This document shows positions 17,901-34,307 of a DNA stretch of 64,000 nucleotides, one piece after another. Source of the DNA: Streptomyces asiaticus (lineage in GTDB: Bacteria > Actinomycetota > Actinomycetes > Streptomycetales > Streptomycetaceae); the NCBI RefSeq assembly GCF_018138715.1, contig NZ_JAGSHX010000006.1:9858001-9922000 (forward strand), given 5' to 3'. The notes under the pieces are model-generated. The model was not told where the DNA came from. It made no database searches and saw only the letters and a program-made list of their open reading frames with translations. Every line of letters begins with the position of its first letter. The first letter of the stretch is position 1. Position numbers and translations under genes: made by a program.

Positions 17901-20344
17901 AGAACGGCCACCAGGTGCTGGCCGTGGTCCGGGGGACGGCCGTCAACCAGGACGGCGCCTCCAACGGGCTGACCGCGCCGAACGGGACCGCACAGCAGCG
18001 CGTCATCCGGCAGGCCCTCGCCGACGCCCGGCTGGCCCCCTCCGAGGTGGACATGGTCGAGGCACACGGCACCGGGACGGCGCTCGGCGATCCGATCGAG
18101 GCCGGGGCGCTGCTGGCCACCTACGGCCAGGACCGCGCGCGGCCCCTGCTGCTGGGCTCGGTGAAGTCCAACCTGGGCCACACCCAGGCCGCCGCGGGCG
18201 CCGCCGGGGTGATCAAGGCGGTGCTGGCGATGCGGCACGGTGTCGTCCCCCGGACGCTGCACATCGATGAGCCCACTCCGCATGTGGACTGGTCGGCGGG
18301 CGCGGTGTCCCTGGTGACCGAGCCGACGCCATGGCCGTCGGCCGGCCGGCCCCGGCGGGCCGGAGTCTCCTCGTTCGGGATCAGCGGCACCAACGCCCAC
18401 GTCATCCTCGAACAGGCCCCGGCCGAGACCGCGCCCCCGCCGTCGCCTCCCACCGTGTCCACCCCCGTGGTGCCGTGGGTGCTCTCCGCCCGTGGCGCGG
18501 CGTCCCTGCGGGCCCAGGCCGCCCGTCTGCACTCCTGGCTGACGGACCGCCCGGACCACCACCCGGCCGATGTCGCCTGGTCACTGGCGACCGGCCGGTC
18601 GCTGATGGCACACCGTGCGGTGCTGGTCGGCGACAGTCGCGAAGAGCTGCTGGTCGAACTGGCCCACCTCGCCGACGGCGAGCTCACCGGCGGCACCGGC
18701 CGGGCCCGGCCACAGCGGCTCGCCATCGTGTTCTCCGGACAGGGCAGCCAGCGGCCCGGTATGGGACGCGAGCTGTACCGTACGTTCCCGCGGTACGCGG
18801 CCGCGTTCGACGCGGTGTGTGCCGAGTTCGACCGCCACCTCGCACTGCCGCTGCGTCATGTGGTCCTCGACGCCGACGACGAGGTCCTCGACCGCACCGA
18901 GTACACCCAACCGGCCCTGTTCGCGATGGAAACGGCCATGTTCCGCCTCGTGGAGCACTGGGGAGTCACTCCCGATCTGCTCCTGGGGCACTCCATCGGC
19001 GAACTCACCGCGGCACACGTCGCAGGCGTCCTGTCCCTGCCCGACGCCTGCGCGCTGGTCGCCGCGCGGGGGCGGCTCATCCAGGCCCGGCCCGCGGTCG
19101 GGGCGATGGCCGCGATCGAGGCATCCGAGGAGGAGATCGTGTCCGACCTCGGCCCCGGCGTCGAACTCGCCGCCGTCAACGGGCCGTCCGCCGTGGTGAT
19201 CTCCGGGGACGCCGCCGAGGTCGACCGGGTACGCGGGCAGTGGCGCTCGGCCGGACGCAAGACGCGCAGGCTGCGGGTCAGCCACGCGTTCCACTCCGCT
19301 CACCTGGACGGCATGCTGGACGAGTTCCGCACCGTCGCCGAGGGCATCGGCTACCGGGTGCCGGCCGTTCCCGTGGTGTCCAACCTGACCGGCAAGGTCG
19401 CGAGCGACGAGGAGCTGTGCTCCCCGGAGTACTGGGTGCGGCATGTGCGCGGTTGCGTCCGTTTCGCCGACGGGGTGCGCTCGGCCGAGGCCGACGGCGT
19501 CACCGCCATCCTGGAGCTCGGACCCGACAGCATCGCCGCCGGCATGGCCGAGGACAGCGTGTCCGATCCCGGCTCGACGGTCGTCGTGTCCGCCCTGCGC
19601 CGTCACCGCGACGAGGTGTCCGCGCTCACCGGAGCGCTCGCCGAACTCTCCGTGCGGGGCGTCACCGTCGCATGGTCCTCGGTCCTGGCCGGCCGCGGCG
19701 GCGGGCGCGTCGATCTGCCCACCTACGCCTTCCAGCGCGAGCGCTACTGGCCTGCGCAGAAAGCCGCGGGTCCGGCCGCCGCCACGGAGTACACCACGGA
19801 CCTCCCGGAGCCACCTGACAACGAGCCATATGAGGTTCTGGAGCCCCCTCTCGCCGAACGGCTGGCCCCCCTGACCCGGGCCGAGCGGGCCGGTCTGCTG
19901 CTGTCGGTCGTCCGCCAGGACGTCGCGACGGTGCTGGGCCACCGCACGGTCGCCGAGGTGGAGCCGACCGTGTCGTTCGCCGAGCTGGGCATGGACTCCC
20001 TGGCCGCGGTCCGGCTGCGGAACATGCTGGCCATGCGCGCCGGCACCGAACTGCCCACCGCCATCACCTTCGACCACCCCAGCGCGGCGGCGCTCGCGGA
20101 GTACCTGGACGGCATCGTCCTGCCCGACGACCGGCAGCGGATCGACGCGGTGTTCCGCGGACTCGACGACGTCGAGTCGGTGCTGCCCGCCGTACGCGCC
20201 GACCGTGCGGCGCGCTCCCGGCTCGCCGCCCGGCTGCGGAGCCTCAGCAGTCGGCTCGACGACGACCCCGGCGAGCCGGACGAGGTGGACGGCGTCCCCG
20301 ACGAGGAGCTGTTCCGGCTGATCGACGAGGAATTCGAGCTGTGA
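11918..20344 (+). CDS. Type I PKS, modules 2 and 3 (KS-AT-[inactive DH]-KR-ACP / KS-AT-ACP)
   Basis: A protein of 2808 residues with an N-terminal coiled-coil docking segment. Module 2: KS about 36-457 (Cys208), AT about 563-860 with GQGPQW, GHSQGE and IDYPSH (methylmalonyl-like but atypical), a decayed DH about 922-1160, KR from about 1368 with GGTGALG, VDD and Ser/Tyr/Asn, and ACP about 1640-1710. Module 3: KS about 1745-2165 (Cys1915), AT from about 2267 with GHSIG and HAFH (malonyl), no reductive domain, and ACP near 2690 (GMDSL). M2 should therefore give a hydroxyl and M3 leave a ketone. A 15-bp tandem repeat interrupts the KR structural subdomain. The ATG at 11918 is preceded by GGGAG. 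The C-terminus ends in a short docking helix (LFRLIDEEFEL). A 103-bp gap with no visible feature follows. Confidence 0.95.
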   Translation: MSESSAAAVTDALRDSLREVQRLRRKNHELTAAAREPLAIVGMSCRYPGGVRSPEDLWDLVERGGDAVTEFPVDRGWRLTELFDPDPSHPGTSYCDQGGFLHDAAGFDADFFGIGPREALAMDPQQRLLLEASWEALERAGLVPGTLRGSRTGIFAGVMYHDYGPPLEHTAGAVDGHRLTGTTASVLSGRVAYTLGLEGPAVTVDTACSSSMVAMHLAAQSLRAGECSLALAAGVTVMATPGTFVEFSRQRALSPDGRCKSFAEAADGTGWSEGVGVLVLERLSDARRHGHRVLALVRSTAVNQDGASSGLTAPNGPSQERVIRAALASAGLSPADVHALEAHGTGTRLGDPIEAQAVLATYGQHREYPLLLGSLKSNIGHSQAAAGVGGVIKMVLALQHGRLPRTLHVDRPTPLVDWGSGAVRLLTEPAPWPDTQGPRRAAVSSFGISGTNAHTIIEQAPPAEPAEPAPGTAPLTLTSVPLVVSGRTPEALRAQSGRLSTALTDDADLTVFGASLALTRTAFEHRAVLLGRSAPELRAELAALASDEPGATATRAPAGPRKVVFVFPGQGPQWAGMAVDLLSTSPVFARAMADCERALAPHVDFSLVDVVCSGEFDRTEVLQPVLFAVMVSLAALWKSVGVVPDAVIGHSQGEMAAAVVAGALSLEDAARAVALRSKAIAEGLSGRGGMLSVNLPLDEVRSRLEGLERVSVAALNGPTSTVVAGDLPALARLESALSEEGVWSRRVPIDYPSHSAHVETIRERVAELLAPVRPTATSTAFMSTVTGDWIDPAELTGEYWYRNLRTPIQFEPAVRALLTAGFDTFVECSPHPVLLVGIQETVDDAGAGAAVQGTLRRERNESDSFLGSLSALHAHGVAVDWATVFAGAGHGPVELPTYAFQHRPYWLPSGGPADVRTAGMTAVDHPLLGAAVRLADRGDTVFTGVLSAGAHPWLADPAGVDAALLELVVHTATEAGLDRVDVLRQVAPPRLPDSGVLRVQVRVGADGTIDVFSQPDEETPWTRNATASAVVAPPDTGAGLTRWPPADAEEVSPPDGSSPLLERVWRAGGELFAEAGPERGSEAEPYGLHPGLVGAALSLVAAEDEAPVQWHGIRLHAAGAASVRVHLRPLGGHTYALRITDGTGQPVYTAESVTLAAVDTARRHVPLHRLEWTAARLPVAEVGRWALDGADEHGLRAVHAGIGQLPAADGQADVVLAAFGPGHEEPRHEEPRHGEPRHEEPGHDDEDIAARAQEATSRALNLLQTWLAEEHPAGARLVFLTRRAVYGGTELRDTAQAVVWGLVRTAQTEHPDQFVLVDLDGTEASLRALPGALASGEPQIVVTEGNARVPRLVATPAVDGTPPALTGTALITGGTGALGSLVARHLVAEHGVRHLLLTGRRGEAAEGAAGLRAELESMGAEVTIAACDAADRDALAALLASLPADRPLTAVVHAAGIVDDAVITSMTDDQVARVYRPKVRAAVNLHELVRGADLKVFALFSSYSGLVGNAGQGAYAAANAFLDALAQTRRAQGLPGVSMAWGLWAERGGVTAHLAEGDLARLARAGIDPLTADHGLALFDTALRAGHPVTAPVRLNLSALRAQAAARTLPALLRGLVRAPARRASDTSAQRPSALAERVRERPESERPRLLLDLVRDEVLTVLGHTESGSPDLTRPFRDLGFDSLGAVELRNRLGARTGLRLPTTVVFDHPSPAALADYLLAELLGVAAESAERPTSVAAAGDPIAIVSMACRFPGGVSSPEDLWRLLDEARDVLSPFPGNRGWDLDRLYDDDPDRVGTSYARTGGFLPDADRFDAAFFGISPREALGMDPQQRLVLESAWELFERAGINPEAQRGSRCGVFMGTNGQDYGAGIGPGALDAEGYLLTGTAASVLSGRLSYTLGLEGPAVTMDTACSSALVALDAAAKALRARECTLAVAGGVTVMSTPNAFVEFSRQRGLAPDGRCKAFAAAADGTGWSEGIGLLLLERLSDARKNGHQVLAVVRGTAVNQDGASNGLTAPNGTAQQRVIRQALADARLAPSEVDMVEAHGTGTALGDPIEAGALLATYGQDRARPLLLGSVKSNLGHTQAAAGAAGVIKAVLAMRHGVVPRTLHIDEPTPHVDWSAGAVSLVTEPTPWPSAGRPRRAGVSSFGISGTNAHVILEQAPAETAPPPSPPTVSTPVVPWVLSARGAASLRAQAARLHSWLTDRPDHHPADVAWSLATGRSLMAHRAVLVGDSREELLVELAHLADGELTGGTGRARPQRLAIVFSGQGSQRPGMGRELYRTFPRYAAAFDAVCAEFDRHLALPLRHVVLDADDEVLDRTEYTQPALFAMETAMFRLVEHWGVTPDLLLGHSIGELTAAHVAGVLSLPDACALVAARGRLIQARPAVGAMAAIEASEEEIVSDLGPGVELAAVNGPSAVVISGDAAEVDRVRGQWRSAGRKTRRLRVSHAFHSAHLDGMLDEFRTVAEGIGYRVPAVPVVSNLTGKVASDEELCSPEYWVRHVRGCVRFADGVRSAEADGVTAILELGPDSIAAGMAEDSVSDPGSTVVVSALRRHRDEVSALTGALAELSVRGVTVAWSSVLAGRGGGRVDLPTYAFQRERYWPAQKAAGPAAATEYTTDLPEPPDNEPYEVLEPPLAERLAPLTRAERAGLLLSVVRQDVATVLGHRTVAEVEPTVSFAELGMDSLAAVRLRNMLAMRAGTELPTAITFDHPSAAALAEYLDGIVLPDDRQRIDAVFRGLDDVESVLPAVRADRAARSRLAARLRSLSSRLDDDPGEPDEVDGVPDEELFRLIDEEFEL
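14684..15390 (+). other. Decayed dehydratase domain of module 2
   Basis: The region begins like a DH (DHPLLGAAV...VFTGVLSAGAHPWLAD), but the HxxxGxxxxP helix is lost: WLADPAGVDAALLE replaces it. The second catalytic motif reads LHPGLVGAALS with no Asp. The domain is also shorter and less conserved than the other DHs here. It cannot dehydrate by the usual mechanism, so module 2 should act as a KR-only module. Confidence 0.88.
15581..15655 (+). repeat. 15-bp tandem repeat (four copies plus one decayed) inside the module 2 KR structural subdomain
   Basis: Units at 15581-15595, 15596-15610, 15611-15625 and 15626-15640 differ by one or two bases; 15641-15655 is a diverged fifth copy. They encode a charged pentapeptide repeat, (G/R)H(E/G)EP. 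The array is in frame and falls in a surface loop of the catalytically silent half of KR, so it may vary in length without loss of function. Confidence 0.9.
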
Positions 20345-20447
20345 ACGTGTCCCTGGGCGACGGGCCGGATGCCCGTGGCCGCGCTACCCGGGCGCCCGCC
20401 TTCGACGCCGCGCCGTCCGATGTGATTGACGAGGAGTTGGGTGTCCG

Positions 20448-26716
<6,269 letters not shown>

Positions 26717-26720
<4 letters not shown>

Positions 26721-29700
26721 CCAGCACAGAGGCCAAGCTGCGGCACTTCCTCAAGGAGACCACCGAGGACCTCCGGCGCACTCGCCGCCAACTGGACAAG
26801 CTCCTGGCCACGCGCAGCGAACCCATCGCGATCGTCGGCATGGCCTGCCGGTACCCCGGCGGTGTGCGCAGCCCCGAGCAGTTGTGGGAACTCGTCGAGT
26901 CCGGCGGTGACGCGATCACCGACTTCCCCACCGACCGGGACTGGGGCGAGGTGCCGTCGAGTACTCGCTCCGGCGGATTCCTGCCCGACGCGGCCGAGTT
27001 CGACCCGGCGTTCTTCGGGATGTCCCCGAGGGAGGCGCTGGCCACCGATCCGCAGCAGCGGGTGCTGCTGGAGCTGGCCTGGGAGGCGCTGGAGCGCGCC
27101 GGGATCGTGCCCGGCACCCTGCGCCACAGCCGGACCGGGGTGTTCGTCGGCGCGCTGCACCAGGACTACCAGTCGGTACTCGACCAGGTGCCCGATCTGC
27201 CTCCCGGGTTCTCCGCGACGGGCAACGCGTGCAGCGTGATGTCCGGCCGTATCGCCTACACCCTGGGCCTGGAAGGCCCGGCGGTCACCATCGACACGGC
27301 GTGCTCCTCGTCGCTGGTCGCTCTGCACCAGGCCACGCTGGCGCTGCGGTCGGGAGACTGCTCCCTGGCCCTGGCGGGCGGGGTGACCGTGATGTCCACC
27401 CCGTCGGCCTTCATCGACTTCACCCAGCAGGAAGGTCTGGCCCCCGACGGCCGGTGCAAGTCGTTCTCCGACGACGCCGACGGCACCAGCTTCTCCGAGG
27501 GCGCGGGGCTGCTCGTCCTGGAGCGGCTGTCGGACGCCGAACGCAACGGACACCAGGTGCTGGCGCTGCTGCGGGGCTCGGCGGTCAACTCCGACGGCGC
27601 GTCCAACGGCCTCACCGCCCCCAATGGCTCCGCTCAGCGCCGCGTGCTCAGCAGCGCGCTGGACAACGCCGGTCTGCGTCCGTCCGACGTGGATGTGGTC
27701 GAGGCGCACGGCACCGGGACCAGGCTGGGTGATCCGATCGAGGCCGGGGCGCTGCTGGCCACCTACGGTCAGGACCGGGAACGCCCCCTGCTGCTGGGCT
27801 CGTTGAAGTCGAACATCGGCCACACCCAGGCGGCGGCCGGGGTCGGCGGCGTGATCAAGATGGTGGGCGCGCTGCGGCACGGGATCGTCCCGGCGACGCT
27901 GCACGTGGGCCGGGCGAGCTCCCGCGTGGACTGGGCGGACGGTGCCGTCGAACTGGCCACGGCCGCGCGGCCGTGGCCGGAGACCGACCGGCCACGGCGC
28001 GCCGGAGTCTCGTCGTTCGGCATCTCGGGCACCAACGCGCACGTGATCGTCGAGCAGGCCGCGCCGCAGCCGCGGGTCTCACGGCAGTCCCAGGCCGAGT
28101 CCCCGGAAGAGGGGCAGCCGAGCCCGTGGGTGCTGTCCGGCCAGGACGCGTCCGCGCTGCGCGAGCAGGCGAGGCTGCTCGACGCGCATCTGAGGGGCCG
28201 CACACTGTCCGCCCGGGACATCGGCGGCGCACTGGCTCTCTCGCGCACACACTTCGCACGACGGGCCCTGGTCACCAGCCCCGAGGGCCTGCGCGCCCTG
28301 GCCGAGGGTGAACCGTCGGCGGACGTGGTGCGGGGAACGGCGCTGTCGGCAACCGGCCCCGTGTGGGTGTTTCCGGGGCAGGGGGCGCAGTGGGTGGGGA
28401 TGGCGGTGGAGTTGTTGGGGTCGTCGCCGGTGTTCGCCGAGGCGATGGGTGAGTGTGCGGGGGCGTTGGCGCCGTTCGTGGACTGGTCGTTGGTGGATGT
28501 GCTGGGTGATGAGGTGGCGTTGGGGCGGGTGGATGTGGTGCAGCCGGTGTTGTGGGCGGTGATGGTGTCGTTGGCGCGGTTGTGGCGTTCGTTTGGTGTG
28601 GTGCCTGGTGCGGTGGTGGGTCATTCGCAGGGGGAGATCGCGGCGGCGTGTGTGGCGGGGGTGTTGTCGTTGGAGGACGCGGCGCGGGTGGTGTGTGTGC
28701 GGTCGAGGTTGATCGCTCAGAGGCTTGCGGGGCGTGGCGGGATGGTGTCGCTGCCGCTTCCTCTGGGTGAGGTGGAGGCTTTGATCGCGTCGTATGGCGA
28801 TGGTCTGGTGGTGGCTGCGGTGAATGGTCCGGAGTCGGTGGTGGTGTCGGGGGCGTCGGAGGCGGTGGCGGCTTTGGTGGAGCGGGAGCCGCGGGCCCGG
28901 CGGATCGCGGTGGACTACGCCTCCCACTCCCCGGCGGTCCAGGACCTTCGCGAGGAGTTGCTGACGGCCCTGGGGCCGATCGCCCCTGCCGTGGGTACGG
29001 TCCCGGTCCACAGCTCGGTGACGGGTGGACCGATCGACGGGTCGGCCATGGACGCGGAGTACTGGTACACCAACCTCCGCGAGCCGGTGAAGTTCCAGGG
29101 AGCGGTGTCGGCCCTGCTGGGGGCGGGCCGCCAGGTGTTCCTGGAGATGAGCCCGCACCCCGTACTCACGATGAGCGTCGAGCGGACCGCGGAAGCCGCC
29201 GGAGTGACGGTCGCCGCCCTGGGCACCCTGCGGCGTGGCGAAGGTGGTCTCGGCCAGTTCGTCCGTGCGCTGGGCACCGCCCATGTGCATGGAGTACCGG
29301 TCGACTGGAGTGCCGTCTTCCCCGACACCACTCGGGTGGACCTGCCCACGTACGCCTTCCAGCGCAGTCGCTTCTGGCCCACGGATCCTGTCGGCACCGT
29401 CGATGACACCCCGGTGGCCGAAGGCCCCCAGGACATGCTGGACCTGGTCCGCGGGCATGTCGCCGCCGTGCTCGGACATCGACGGGCCGCCGATGTCCCG
29501 GCCGACCGTGCCTTCTCCGACCTCGGACTCGACTCGCTGACCGCGACCCAGCTGCGCACGGCCCTCAGCGACGCGACCGGCCTCGACCTGCCGATCAGCC
29601 TCGCCTTCGACTACCCCACACCGGCCGCGGTCGCCGCGTTCCTGACCGGGGTCACCGACACCCCGGTCCGGCGTACGGTCGCCGCGGATGACGGCGATCC

Positions 29701-32700
29701 GGTGGTCATCGTCGGCATGGCATGCCGCTACCCCGGTGGCGTCGCCGACCCCGAAGGGCTGTGGCGTCTCGTCGTCGGCGAGCGGGACGTCGTGTCCGCG
29801 TTCCCGACCGATCGCGGCTGGGATCTCGACCAGCTGATGCTGACCAGTGCGACCACGCAGGGCGGGTTCCTGCACGACGCGGCCGGGTTCGACGCCGAGT
29901 TCTTCGGCATCAGCCCGCGTGAGGCGCTTGCCATGGACCCCCAGCAGCGGGTGCTGCTGGAGACGGCGTGGGAGGCGGTGGAGCGGACCGGGATCGACCC
30001 GAGCACCTTGCGCGGCAGCGCGACGGGCGTGTTCGTGGGCGCGTCTCAGCAGGAGTACCTGGGGGCGGCCGACGGGGAGAACGCGGAACTCGGCGGCCTG
30101 GTCCTCACCGGCAAGATGTCCGCCGTACTGTCCGGCCGCATCGCGTACACGCTGGACCTGAAGGGACCCGCGGTCACGGTGGACACCGCGTGTTCGTCGT
30201 CGCTGGTGGCGCTGCACATGGCCGCCCAATCCGTGCGCAGCGGGGAGAGCACCCTCGCCCTGGCGGGCGGTGTCGCCGTGATGGCGACGCCGTTCGCCTA
30301 CGAGGAGTTCACCCATCAGGGCGGCCTGGCCGCGGACGGCCGGTGCAAGGCGTTCTCGGCGGAGGCGGACGGGACCGGCTGGGCCGAGGGCGCCGGGCTC
30401 GTGGTGCTGGAACGGCTGTCCGCCGCCACGCGCAACGGACACCGCGTGCTCGCCGTGTTGCGTGGTTCGGCGGTCAACCAGGACGGCGCGTCCAACGGTC
30501 TGTCCGCCCCCAACGGGGTGGCACAGCAACGGGTGATCCGGCAGGCGCTGGCGAACGCGCGCCTGCGCCCGCAGGACATCGACATGGTCGAGGCACACGG
30601 CACCGGCACGGTGCTCGGCGACCCCATCGAGGCCAACGCTCTGATCGCCACATACGGCCAGGACCGTGAACAGCCGCTGTGGCTGGGCTCGATGAAGTCG
30701 AACATCGGCCATGCCGCCGCGGCGGCGGGCATCGGAGGCGTGATCAAGACGGTGTCCGCCCTGGCGCACCGGCTCATGCCCCGCACCCTGCACGTGACCG
30801 AACCTGCGCCCACCGTGGACTGGCCGGCCGGAGTCCGGGTGCTGACCGAGACGCTGGCGTGGCCGGAGACCGACAGGCCGCGACGTGCTGGGGTGTCCTC
30901 GTTCGGCGTGTCCGGCACCAACGCGCACCTCATCCTCGAACAGGGGCCCGACCGCCCTGACGAGGCGTCTGCCCTCGACAGGGGGCCGACCGGGGTGCCC
31001 TGGCCGCTCTCCGGCCGTACCCCCGAGGCCCTGCGGGCGCAGGCGGCGCGGCTGGCCGAGTACCTCCGTGACCGTCCCGGTCTGCGTCCGGTTGATGTGG
31101 GCCTGTCGCTCACGACCTCGCGCACCGCTCTCGCCTGCCGCGCCGTGGCCTTCGGCCCGGACGACCTCGACCGGATCGCCACCCAGGACCAGGGCATGCG
31201 CACCCCCGACTCCCGTCCGGTGTGGGTGTTTCCGGGGCAGGGGGCGCAGTGGGTGGGGATGGCGGTGGAGTTGTTGGGGGCGTCGCCGGTGTTCGCCGAG
31301 GCGATGGGTGAGTGTGCGGTGGCGTTGGGGCCGTTTGTGGAGTGGTCGTTGGTGGATGTGTTGGGTGATGCGGTGGCGTTGGGGCGGGTTGATGTGGTGC
31401 AGCCGGTGTTGTGGGCGGTGATGGTGTCGTTGGCGGCGGTGTGGCGTTCGTTTGGTGTGGTGCCTGCGGCGGTGGTGGGGCATTCGCAGGGGGAGATCGC
31501 GGCGGCGTGTGTGGCGGGGGTGTTGTCGTTGGAGGATGCGGCGCGGGTGGTGTGTGTGCGGTCGAGGCTGATCGCGCAGGAGCTGGCCGGGGGCGGGGGC
31601 ATGGTGTCGCTGCCGCTTCCTTTGGGTGAGGTGGAGGCTTTGATCGCGTCGTATGGCGATGGTCTGGTGGTGGCTGCGGTGAATGGTCCGGAGTCGGTGG
31701 TGGTCTCGGGGGCGTCGGAGGCGGTGGCGGCTTTGGTGGAGCGGGAGCCGCGGGCCCGGCGGATCGCGGTGGACTACGCCTCGCATTCGCCCGCGGTCCA
31801 GGACCTTCGCGAGGAGTTGCTGACGGCCCTGGGGCCGATCGCCCCTGCCGTGGGTACGGTCCCGGTCCACAGCTCGGTCACGGGTGGACCGATCGACGGG
31901 TCGGCCATGGACGCGGAGTACTGGTACACCAACCTCCGCGAGCCGGTGGACTTCCATGGTGCGGTGTCGGGGATGGTGGCGGGCGGGTTCCGGGTCTTCC
32001 TGGAGATGAGTCCGCACCCGGTGCTGACCACGTCGATCGAGGAGACGGCGGACACTGTGGCGCTGGGCACCCTGCGACGTGGCGAGGGAACACTCGACCG
32101 CGTGCACCGGGCGCTGGGGGAGGCGTTCGCACACGGCGTGTCCGTGGACTGGCGGCCCGCCTACCCCGGCGCCCGCGTGGTCGACCTGCCCACGTACGCC
32201 TTCCAGCACCAGCACTTCTGGGTCACCTCACCCCGTGACCGCACCTCCGTCACGGACCGCTGGCGCCACCGGATCGACTGGTCCCCGCTGCCCGAGCCCC
32301 CGGCCGTAGCCGAACCGGGACGCTGGCTCGTGCTCGGCGCCACCGGCACCGCATGGACCGACTCGGTCGTGCGGGCGCTCGGCGACCAGGCCGTCCAGGT
32401 GTCGGCGGAGGCACCGCGCGCGGAGCTCGCCGAGCGGCTGCGCGCCCAACCGCCCGCCGACGGAGTCCTCCTCACGCCCGGGACTCCCGTGGATGCCGCG
32501 GCCATGCTTCAGGCCCTCGACGACGCCGGACTGGCCACGCCGACCTGGATCGCCACCCGCGCGGCGGTGGCCGTCGGCTCCGCCGACCCCCAGCCGTGGG
32601 CCGACCAGGCGGGAGTGTGGGGGCTGGGCCGGGTCGCCGCCTGGGAGTACCCCGCGCACTGGGGCGGCCTGGTCGATCTCCCCGAGGACCTGGACGAGGC

Positions 32701-34081
32701 GGTGGCCGCCAGGCTGCGGTCCCTGCTCACGGAGGAGAAGGCCGAGAACCAGGTGGCGATCCGGTCCACCGGGCTGTACGGGCGCAGGCTCGTCCGCGCG
32801 GCTCCCGAGGCGCCCACCCGAGCCTGGACACCTGAGGGTACGGTCCTGATCACCGGTGGCACCGGCGGGCTCGGAGCGGAGCTCGCCCGCTGGGCGGCGG
32901 GCCGTGGCGCCGACCACCTCATCCTGCTCAGCCGCCGCGGGCCCGACGCGCCCGGTGCCGGGGAGCTGCGTGAGGCGTGCGAACAAGCCGGTGCCCGCGT
33001 CACGTTCGTCGCGGCGGACGTCGCCGATCGGGCGCGGATGGCCGCCGTGTTCGACGAGCACCCGGTCACCAGCGTCTTCCACCTGGCCGCAAGCCTCGAC
33101 GACGGTGTGCTGGACACGCTCACTCCCGACGGCTTCGCCTCGGTCGCCAGGGCCAAGGTGCGCGGGGCCCAGGTGCTGGACGAACTGACGCGCGGTCGCG
33201 GCCTGTCCGCCTTCGTGCTGTTCTCCTCGATATCCGGGGTGTTCGGGGTGCCCGGTCTCGGCGCGTACGCGGCGGCGAACGCCATGCTCGACGCCCTCGC
33301 TGTGTCCCGCCGGGCGGCCGGTGAACAGGCCCTGGCCGTGGCCTGGGGCGCATGGGCGGGCGAGGGCCTGGCCACACACGTGGTCGGCGACGAACGGCTG
33401 CGGCGCATGGGCCTGACCGCCATGCCCGCCAAGGCCGCGCTGGTCGCGTTGGAACACGCGCTCAACCGCGAGGACACCACCGTCGCCGTGTTCGACGCCG
33501 ACTGGGACCGCGTGCCCGCCCACACCCGCGACGGCCTCGGCACCTTGCTGCACGAGCTGCCCGAGGCCCGCCGCCCGGCGGCCGTGTCCCGGCCCGACGC
33601 GGCCGATCTGCGCACCGTGCTCGCCGGGCTCGACGCGGCGCAGCGCACCGCGAAGCTGCGGGACCTCGTCCAAGCCGAGGTCGCGGACGCGCTCGGGCAC
33701 GACGACGCGGTGGCCGTCGACCCGCGCCGTGCCTTCAGCGAACTCGGCTTCGACTCGCTCACGTCGGTACGGCTGCGCAACCGGCTCACCGAACTCACCG
33801 GTCTGAGCATGCCGGTGACTGTGGTGTTCGACTTCCCCACCGTGACCGAACTCGGCGAACACCTCGCCGGACGGCTCGGCGGTGACGGCCCCGACGCCGG
33901 GGAACTGCTGGCCCGACTGGAATCCCTGCTCGACGAGGCGGGGCCCGACGAACTGGGCACGCTGCTGGGCGGTATGGAGGCACTGCTCAGCGGCCGACGC
34001 CCGCCGGCACTCGCAACGGACCACTTCGCCTCGGCGAGCGACGAGGAGATGTTCACCTTCATCGACCAGGACTTCGCCTAG
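26717..34081 (+). CDS. Type I PKS, modules 5 and 6 (KS-AT-ACP / KS-AT-KR-ACP)
   Basis: A protein of 2454 residues with an N-terminal docking coiled coil. Module 5: KS about 35-455 (Cys196), AT about 548-840 with GHSQGE and DYASH (methylmalonyl), no reductive domain, ACP Ser940. Module 6: KS about 993-1415 (Cys1159), AT about 1500-1800 with GHSQGE and DYASH (methylmalonyl), then a KR without a DH (structural half from about 1850, GGTGGLGAE near 2043, SLDD, FSSISG and GAYAAANA), ACP Ser2347. M5 should leave a ketone and M6 a B-type hydroxyl. The start overlaps the stop of the previous PKS gene (26717-26720). The C-terminus ends with a docking helix ([10 protein letters not shown]). AT5 and AT6 carry recombinant tracts shared with AT4 and AT7. 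A palindromic element follows the stop. Confidence 0.95.
28361..29120 (+). repeat. Homogenised AT tract, copy in module 5
   Basis: This 760-bp tract aligns without gaps to 37194-37953 in AT7. It is almost identical except for a short stretch about 85-210 bp in, where AT7 instead matches AT8. It also matches AT6 from 31220 to 31948. TTG/GTG-rich codon use marks it off from surrounding DNA. Confidence 0.88.
31220..32100 (+). repeat. Homogenised mosaic AT tract, copy in module 6
   Basis: Positions 31220-31948 match AT5 and AT7, including the stretch from [10 protein letters not shown] to LREPV. The sequence then switches to match AT4 (DFHGAVSG through RGEGTLDR). The switch point near 31945-31948 is direct evidence of recombination between modules. 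Confidence 0.85.
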
Positions 34082-34084
34082 GGA

Positions 34085-34255
34085 GTGTCCGACGGATCTT
34101 GCCGCCTGCGGCGAGCTGCTCCCCTCCCCGCCCTTTCCCACAACTGGGGCTCCGCCCCAGACCCCAAAGTCCAGGGGCGAAGCCCCTGCCACGCGGCGGA
34201 GCCGCATATCGATACTGCGGGAAGGGGGCGGGGAGGGGACAGATCCGCCGGACAC
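34085..34255. repeat. MITE-like palindromic element between the fourth PKS gene and the P450
   Basis: A 171-bp element with terminal inverted repeats: GTGTCCGACGGATCT (34085-34099) against the complement of AGATCCGCCGGACAC (34241-34255), 14 of 15 matching. Inside are a second long inverted pair (CTCCCCTCCCCGCCC and GGGCGGGGAGGGGA) and smaller hairpins (CTGGGGC TCC GCCCCAG; CAGGGGC GAA GCCCCTG; GCGGC GGA GCCGC). It has no coding capacity. It resembles the GC-rich palindromic intergenic repeats common in Streptomyces and may attenuate transcription before the P450. Confidence 0.75.
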
Positions 34256-34307
34256 CCCGTAGGCCCGCCTCGCCTCGCTCATGCCCGATCCCAAGGAGAC
34301 GCCCGCG

